DNA of 43,882 bases from a virus: positions 1 through 43,882 of the IMG/VR virus record IMGVR_UViG_3300033552_000019; one strand, given 5' to 3'. The number at the start of each line of letters is the position of its first letter. Position 1 is the stretch's first letter. Both the position numbers and the translations under genes were made by a program. Below are positions 40,033-43,882 of this stretch, one piece after another. The notes below the pieces were generated by a model. The model was not told where the DNA came from and searched no databases. It was given only the letters and a program-made list of their open reading frames with translations.

Positions 40033-41238
40033 ATGCCAGTAACCCTTAAAGCAATTATCAAAGGTCGTGCGAATGCAGATAACACACATACGGTGTTTGT
40101 CCGCATTACGAAGGACCGCGACTATATCGTTCATTCCGCAGGGGTACGCATTGATAAGAAGCACTGGAACGAAAAGGGAAACTACGAGAAGCGGAACTGG
40201 ATACGCGCAACGCTAGGCAATTCGGAACAACAGAATGTTACTATAAAGAAGATCATTGATAAGGTTACAGATATCACTTCTAAGGATCCAGATGTAACAC
40301 TTGCGCAAATAGGTATTAAGATTTCCGGAAAGTCGGATTACGACTTTATTCAGTTTTGGAAAGATGATATGATTCAAAGAAATTTGCGCTTATCTCCTAC
40401 TTCAAGGGACAAGTATAAAAGTCAAATTAATAATTTCATTGCCTTCACAAAAAACAAACCAGTACCATTCTCAGATTTAACTTACCAATTCATTCAAAAA
40501 TATTATGCATGGATGTTAACGGAAAACAAAGCGGAATCAACGGCTCTTAAGGCAATGGCATTTTTAAGGACCATTGTTATAGAATCTGTTAAGTCGGGAT
40601 ATATCAAGCATGCAGAAAACCCATTTTTATACTTCAAAATAAAAGAATATAAAGTAAACAAGGTTCGACTGAATTCTGATGAAATATTGATTTTTGAAAC
40701 CAAAGAAGCGAAAACAATAACAATGCAGGCGTCCGTTCACTTATTCTTAATGCAATACTACAATGCAGGTGCACGTGTCTCAGATGTCATTCAAATGCGT
40801 TGGGAGGATGTAATTAATGACAGGTGGTTTTATACAATGGGAAAAACCGACCGAATGAAAAATATTAAACTTAGCACCAAGGCTCTTGAAATACTTAAGA
40901 TATATGGATACGGCATAAAGAAAACAGGGTACGTATTCCCATTTTTAACAGCCGAAAATGTGAAGGCTGCTGGGGATCGGTTTCATAAGAAGATTCAATC
41001 CGTTACCGCACAGGTCAATTTTAACATAAAGGAGTTCGCCTTGATCAACGAAATAAATAAAACGATATCCACACACACCGCACGCCATTCATTCGCTGAT
41101 GCAGCTCGCAAGATATCAGGCGATGTATATGCAATATCAAAAGCTTTAGGACACTCAAAAATATCTACTACAGAAAAGTACCTCGCTAGTCTTGATGATG
41201 GATCTGTTGACGAGTTAATGGATAAGATAAATTTATAA
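40033..41238 (+). CDS. int: Tyrosine recombinase / phage integrase
   Basis: 401 residues. A beta-rich arm-binding N-terminal region (to about 60) is followed by a SAM-like core-binding domain (about 100-200; FIQFWKDDMIQRNLRLSPTS) and a C-terminal catalytic domain. The catalytic residues are all visible: Arg248 (NAGARVSD), Lys271, His348 and Arg351 (HTARHSF), His374 (LGHS) and the nucleophile Tyr383. It starts 3 nt after the preceding gene, which suggests joint expression, and is followed by repeat-rich DNA expected of attP. Confidence 0.95.
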   Translation: MPVTLKAIIKGRANADNTHTVFVRITKDRDYIVHSAGVRIDKKHWNEKGNYEKRNWIRATLGNSEQQNVTIKKIIDKVTDITSKDPDVTLAQIGIKISGKSDYDFIQFWKDDMIQRNLRLSPTSRDKYKSQINNFIAFTKNKPVPFSDLTYQFIQKYYAWMLTENKAESTALKAMAFLRTIVIESVKSGYIKHAENPFLYFKIKEYKVNKVRLNSDEILIFETKEAKTITMQASVHLFLMQYYNAGARVSDVIQMRWEDVINDRWFYTMGKTDRMKNIKLSTKALEILKIYGYGIKKTGYVFPFLTAENVKAAGDRFHKKIQSVTAQVNFNIKEFALINEINKTISTHTARHSFADAARKISGDVYAISKALGHSKISTTEKYLASLDDGSVDELMDKINL

Positions 41239-41239
41239 T

Positions 41240-41442
41240 TGTTGGAACAATGTTGGAACAAAAAAATATAGCGTACTGATAATCAATACGCTATATGCTT
41301 AAATGTAGAGAGGAAGACTCTATGAATAACATTACTCAATTAAGCATTACGATTAAAATACAGGCATTTAGCAGTATTTTACATATTATATTAACCATAA
41401 TGCTTAATCATATTTAAAGAAATGTTGGAACAATGTTGGAAC
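41240..41442. repeat. attP candidate: direct and inverted repeats after the integrase
   Basis: TGTTGGAACAATGTTGGAAC occurs exactly at 41240-41259 and 41423-41442; each is a tandem of an 11-bp unit TGTTGGAACAA. Inside lies an 11-bp inverted pair ATTAAGCATTA (41339-41349) / TAATGCTTAAT (41398-41408), and a related AATGCTTAAT is found at 41574-41583. This arrangement resembles arm-type integrase and accessory sites flanking a core. The core site itself cannot be named without the bacterial partner. Confidence 0.6.
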
Positions 41443-41452
41443 CATTAATAAA

Positions 41453-41566
41453 TCAAATGCTATACATTATATACACCTGTTCATTTATTGTCATCCCTTT
41501 TGCGGATTTGAATTTAGAACGTAGCCTTGCTCGCTCATTAATTCTTTCGTGAGTATATTTTTTCAT
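41453..41566 (-). CDS. Small basic protein (37 aa)
   Basis: Open frame downstream of the XRE gene in the same direction. MKKYTHERINERARLRSKFK followed by SAKGMTINEQVYIMYSI is strongly basic and helical. It overlaps the edge of the repeat region. It is likely the last gene of this small operon. Confidence 0.5.
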   Translation of the reverse strand: MKKYTHERINERARLRSKFKSAKGMTINEQVYIMYSI

Positions 41567-41578
41567 AAACTAAAATGC

Positions 41579-41860
41579 TTAATTATCCGAACGTTTCCCC
41601 CACTTTTCACTCATCATTTGAGCGTTGTCGGTTGGCGAATCTTTTGATTCAATAAAAAAATAGCAGTCTAGGGCTTGCGTTATGGATAGAAATACGTCAA
41701 TAGAAGGCGAATACCTACCTTCTTCAATGCGCCAAACTGTAGAACGTGTGAGGCCTATTTTATCAGCAAGTTGTTCGCATGATATATTCAATTCTTCCCG
41801 TCTGTTTTTTAAGAAGGTCGCAATTAACTTGCGACCTTCGGATTGTGGTGTGATGCTCAT
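41579..41860 (-). CDS. XRE-family transcriptional regulator
   Basis: 93 residues. FLKNRREELNISCEQLADKI then GLTRSTVWRIEEGRYSPSID is an HTH_3 (Cro/CI-type) domain, residues 15-69. It follows a 76-aa gene by 1 nt. The palindrome at 42163-42187 upstream of the operon is a likely binding site. It could be a second repressor, a lysis regulator or an antitoxin-like protein. Confidence 0.82.
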   Translation of the reverse strand: MSITPQSEGRKLIATFLKNRREELNISCEQLADKIGLTRSTVWRIEEGRYSPSIDVFLSITQALDCYFFIESKDSPTDNAQMMSEKWGKRSDN

Positions 41861-41861
41861 T

Positions 41862-42092
41862 TTAAATGTTGGTTATTCCGTAGATATGCTCTGTCTCTGA
41901 AAGTATTTCATCGTTAAGTGTTGAAACTCTTAATCCGTAGCCGATACAGTCAATAGCAGGGTAATTTCTATTGTCTTTTACAAATTCATCTGCCTCTTCC
42001 AATGTTGCGAATTCTTCTTGAAGAAAAACCTCTCTGTCAGTCCATTCGCCGTTCTTAAAAATCTTATCAATTGTTGCTGTGAAAGTTGTCAT
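41862..42092 (-). CDS. Hypothetical protein paired with XRE regulator
   Basis: 76 residues, alpha/beta, unrecognised (FTATIDKIFKNGEWTDREVF; FATLEEADEFVKDNRNYPAI). The pairing with an XRE gene of 93 residues superficially looks like a toxin-antitoxin pair, but no toxin motif is present. Its 5' leader is about 50 nt from the predicted promoter. Confidence 0.6.
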   Translation of the reverse strand: MTTFTATIDKIFKNGEWTDREVFLQEEFATLEEADEFVKDNRNYPAIDCIGYGLRVSTLNDEILSETEHIYGITNI

Positions 42093-42151
42093 AATGATTT
42101 TGCAGAGTTTAGCGACCTGCTCCGGTCTCTTTTAGTTTGTAATTGATGAAT

Positions 42152-42187
42152 CAAAGGTATACATTTGTTGCATCACATGCAACAAAT
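42152..42187 (-). promoter_or_regulatory. Promoter overlapped by an 11-bp palindromic operator
   Basis: On the minus strand TACCTTTG (42152-42159) matches TAnnTTTG exactly, and TTG (42180-42182) lies 20 nt upstream. The perfect inverted repeat ATTTGTTGCAT-CAC-ATGCAACAAAT (42163-42187) covers the -33 element and the spacer. The site would let a dimeric regulator, probably the XRE protein of this operon, shut its own promoter. Confidence 0.75.
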
Positions 42188-42250
42188 AAGCAAAGTATTT
42201 TTAATTTATTTTTAAAAGGTTCGAAATTGGGGTGTAAACGCAATAAAAAA

Positions 42251-42276
42251 AACACCCTCAAATTAATGAAGGTGTT
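42251..42276 (-). terminator. Intrinsic terminator of the lysis/late transcript
   Basis: Stem AACACCCTCA / TGAAGGTGTT (10 bp with a G-T pair, loop AATTAA), followed on the minus strand by eight T (A-run 42245-42252). It stands after the spanin-like gene and before the XRE operon promoter, so it ends late transcription. Confidence 0.85.
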
Positions 42277-42384
42277 CGGCAAATGAATCAAACTGGTACG
42301 CTCGCAGTTAAAACCTATGTCGCGCTCTGACTACTATTATTTTAAAGTACACCACTTACGCAAATGGCAAATGGGACACTGATT

Positions 42385-42412
42385 ATCTCCCCGTTGCTAT
42401 CAACAGGGAGAT
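42385..42412 (-). terminator. Long hairpin directly after the spanin-like gene
   Basis: Stem ATCTCCC-C-GTTG / CAAC-A-GGGAGAT around loop CTAT; on the minus strand the middle becomes a T-G pair, giving 12 bp. It ends 2 nt before the stop of the gene. There is no T-run on the minus strand, so it may stabilise the mRNA end or act with the next terminator. Confidence 0.6.
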
Positions 42413-42413
42413 A

Positions 42414-43031
42414 TTATTTTAATGCAAAGATAGCTAATATAAAGCCCAATCCTGCCGCGATTCCTGCAATTAAAGGTATCTTTTTATTGAGTGATTTGGC
42501 GTGTTTTAACTTCTTACCTTTCTTTTCATCAAGCGCAATTAAATCCTGAATGGCTTGTTCTTTGGCTTCAATTTCTTTGTTGTTATTTCCGATCTGAATT
42601 TCACGCATTGATATAATCGAGTCTTTCCGGTTCAATGATTCATCTTTATCAGCAAGTAATTCATCACACATTACACCGCTATTCATTGCTGCGTTATAGG
42701 CTTCAATAGGAATGCCGTTAACGTACTTTGTTGTTGAATCTATAGTAATAGGGCTAAACCGCTTTACGATTAATCTTAGTGCGTTGTATTTACTTTGAAG
42801 AACTGAAATGTTCACCTTTTGGATTGAGTCGGTTTTCTTTTTTAAATAAATAATAGAATCTAAAACAGCGTTATGCTTTCTAGTTTGCTCTGAAATAATT
42901 GAATCAATAACTAAAGATTTATCTTTCCTATATTCTAAATTATCAATTTTATTATCACATGACCTGGGGAATGATAAGAGAATTAACAGCACTGCAATGA
43001 TAGTCAATAGTGCGTATGCAAGTGTTTTCAT
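42414..43031 (-). CDS. Spanin-like lysis protein with two membrane segments
   Basis: 205 residues. An N-terminal membrane segment (LAYALLTIIAVLLILLSF), a long coiled coil (about 30-170, for example DSIISEQTRKHNAVLDSIIY) and, unusually, a C-terminal membrane segment (IPLIAGIAAGLGFILAIFAL). The first two fit an Rz-type inner membrane spanin; the second segment would instead allow bridging within the inner membrane or be a holin part. It overlaps its neighbour by ATGA. Lysis role inferred from place. Confidence 0.6.
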   Translation of the reverse strand: MKTLAYALLTIIAVLLILLSFPRSCDNKIDNLEYRKDKSLVIDSIISEQTRKHNAVLDSIIYLKKKTDSIQKVNISVLQSKYNALRLIVKRFSPITIDSTTKYVNGIPIEAYNAAMNSGVMCDELLADKDESLNRKDSIISMREIQIGNNNKEIEAKEQAIQDLIALDEKKGKKLKHAKSLNKKIPLIAGIAAGLGFILAIFALK

Positions 43032-43432
43032 AATATATATTTATAAACAAGTAAGATAATCAACGCAAGAATAAACATATTGCCACGAACGAACCAAGGA
43101 ATTTCAATCTTCGCTGTTGATGTTTTTGAATTGCTGTTAAATCTGTAATCGGGTCTATTTATCCGCCTTGCTACTTCATAGTAAATGCCATCGTGCCAGA
43201 ACGGGTAAGACAAACTACATGTAGCTGCATACACTAAAGACTCTGTAAAATTCATGTGTGCAAAAGTTGCAGCGTATGATATACCAAACACAAAAAAGAA
43301 AGATGCAAATACGATAAATATGTGTTCATTTATTTTCTTAAACGCTTCCGCACCTGTCCTGGAATACATGATTGCTTCTATAGTTGCAGCCATAGAAACA
43401 TAGCCTAGAGATATTAATAATAATTCAAGCAT
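43028..43432 (-). CDS. Membrane protein, holin candidate
   Basis: 134 residues with about three to four membrane segments (LLISLGYVSMAATIEAIMYS, IFIVFASFFFVFGISYAATF, SLVYAATCSLSYPFW, FILALIILLVYKYIL). A holin role fits its place next to the endolysin, but it is long for a typical holin and has no family pattern I know. One base separates its start from the endolysin stop. Confidence 0.6.
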   Translation of the reverse strand: MLELLLISLGYVSMAATIEAIMYSRTGAEAFKKINEHIFIVFASFFFVFGISYAATFAHMNFTESLVYAATCSLSYPFWHDGIYYEVARRINRPDYRFNSNSKTSTAKIEIPWFVRGNMFILALIILLVYKYIL

Positions 43433-43433
43433 A

Positions 43434-43882
43434 TTATCTTCCTTTCGGATATTTTAGTTGTAACAATTTTAAATTCATTCCAACAGGTATTTTTTGAAAG
43501 TGAGGTAGATCATAATGTTTACCTTTTTTATCAATCAACCCCCACTGCCATCCGTATTTTTTAAATATCGCTACTACTTCCATCCAATCGGCTTTTCCGT
43601 CACCATCAAAATCCACATTAGTTTCCCAAGATGCCGTTTCAAATGTACCATCTTTATTAGTATCTTTCAATAGAACTATATCAGTAGCATATCTATAATT
43701 ATGTATAGATTGTCCTGCTTTAGCATTAGTTACTATTAAACCTGGTCTTGTACGTCCTTGAGCATATATAAATGTTTGTTCTATAAAAGATCTAAATACA
43801 TAAGCTAATCTAAGAATAGCTCTACCTGTTAAAGCTTTGTTAGATTCTTTTATAATTAGACTAAGCTCTGAATATAATTCAG
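43434..43882 (-). CDS. Endolysin, M15-type peptidase (runs off right edge)
   Basis: The open frame continues through the right edge; a TTG at 43670 is not the start. The M15 zinc motif is present: GQSIHNYRYATD (first His and Asp), followed further on by WQWGLIDKKGKHYDLPHFQK, whose last His is the third ligand. D-alanyl-D-alanine peptidases of this type cut cell-wall crosslinks and serve as phage endolysins. The usual Gly before the Ala-Asp is replaced (NYRYATD). The 43671-43882 part uses AGA and TTA/CTA codons heavily. Confidence 0.85.
   Translation of the reverse strand, partial: ELYSELSLIIKESNKALTGRAILRLAYVFRSFIEQTFIYAQGRTRPGLIVTNAKAGQSIHNYRYATDIVLLKDTNKDGTFETASWETNVDFDGDGKADWMEVVAIFKKYGWQWGLIDKKGKHYDLPHFQKIPVGMNLKLLQLKYPKGR

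Noticed and set aside
40503-41261. Minus-strand frames opposite the integrase
   Set aside because: The integrase has a full catalytic set; the minus frames are shadows.
41579-42092. Toxin-antitoxin pair
   Set aside because: The XRE gene fits an antitoxin, but the 76-aa partner shows no toxin motif; a plain regulatory operon is the simpler reading.
1-43882. A Mu-type transposable phage
   Set aside because: The tail is Mu-like, but no DDE transposase or MuB-like gene is present, and there is a tyrosine integrase and a GpA terminase.
1-43882. CRISPR array or diversity-generating retroelement
   Set aside because: No regularly spaced repeats, no reverse transcriptase and no template/variable repeat pair were seen. 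The repeats at 41.2-41.6 kb are too few and irregular for CRISPR.

Overview
The window is most of the genome of a temperate, contractile-tailed phage (myovirus type) of a member of the Bacteroidota, read mainly on the minus strand. Signs of the host phylum are the AT-rich sequence, almost no Shine-Dalgarno sequences, near-perfect TAnnTTTG -7 promoter boxes at 5253-5260 and (minus strand) 42152-42159, secreted proteins whose signal peptides end in AQ or SQ, and a tyrosine recombinase of the type common in that phylum. Neither edge is a gene boundary: a tail-fibre gene runs off the left edge and an M15-peptidase endolysin gene runs off the right edge.

Layout in the direction of transcription (right to left). 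42.4-43.9 kb: lysis cassette (endolysin, membrane protein, spanin-like protein) ending in hairpins. 41.45-42.2 kb: small XRE-regulator operon whose promoter is covered by a 25-bp palindromic operator. 41.24-41.45 kb: candidate attP full of short direct and inverted repeats. 39.08-41.24 kb, plus strand: lysogeny module (small repressor, a membrane/zinc-ribbon/WYL-like protein, integrase). 22.5-39.0 kb: long leftward early operon with a KilAC antirepressor, many tiny genes, a recombination cassette (annealing-protein candidate, YqaJ-like PD-(D/E)XK nuclease, coiled-coil protein), replication genes (DUF4373-like initiator and DnaC-like loader, overlapping by 110 nt), an ASCH-domain protein, an adenine methyltransferase, NinG and a degenerate tRNA. 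22.1-22.5 kb: sparse region with regulatory repeats, also the natural place for a cos site. 0-22 kb: late operon.

The late operon combines a lambda-like head (GpA terminase, GpB portal, ClpP-type protease, GpD, GpE, GpW) with a Mu-like contractile tail (sheath, tube, frameshifted chaperones, tape measure, gpN, gpP, gp45, gp46, gp47 and gp48 equivalents). Its order is unusual: terminase, then the tail and baseplate genes, and only then connector, portal, protease and capsid, then further connectors and fibres. Two plus-strand genes interrupt it like morons: a ribbon-helix-helix regulator apparently made from a leaderless mRNA, and a secreted protein with a proline/threonine repeat linker.

The tail-assembly chaperone genes carry a clear -1 frameshift site (a run of eight T on the coding strand) that gives a G/GT pair, and its second frame has no start of its own near the junction. 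About a dozen small genes of 34-57 codons fill gaps between longer genes, usually joined by ATGA overlaps. Phage genes lie on both sides of the candidate attP, which suggests a circular or permuted phage genome rather than a prophage with a host junction in view. Family assignments come from reading the sequences and were not checked against databases.
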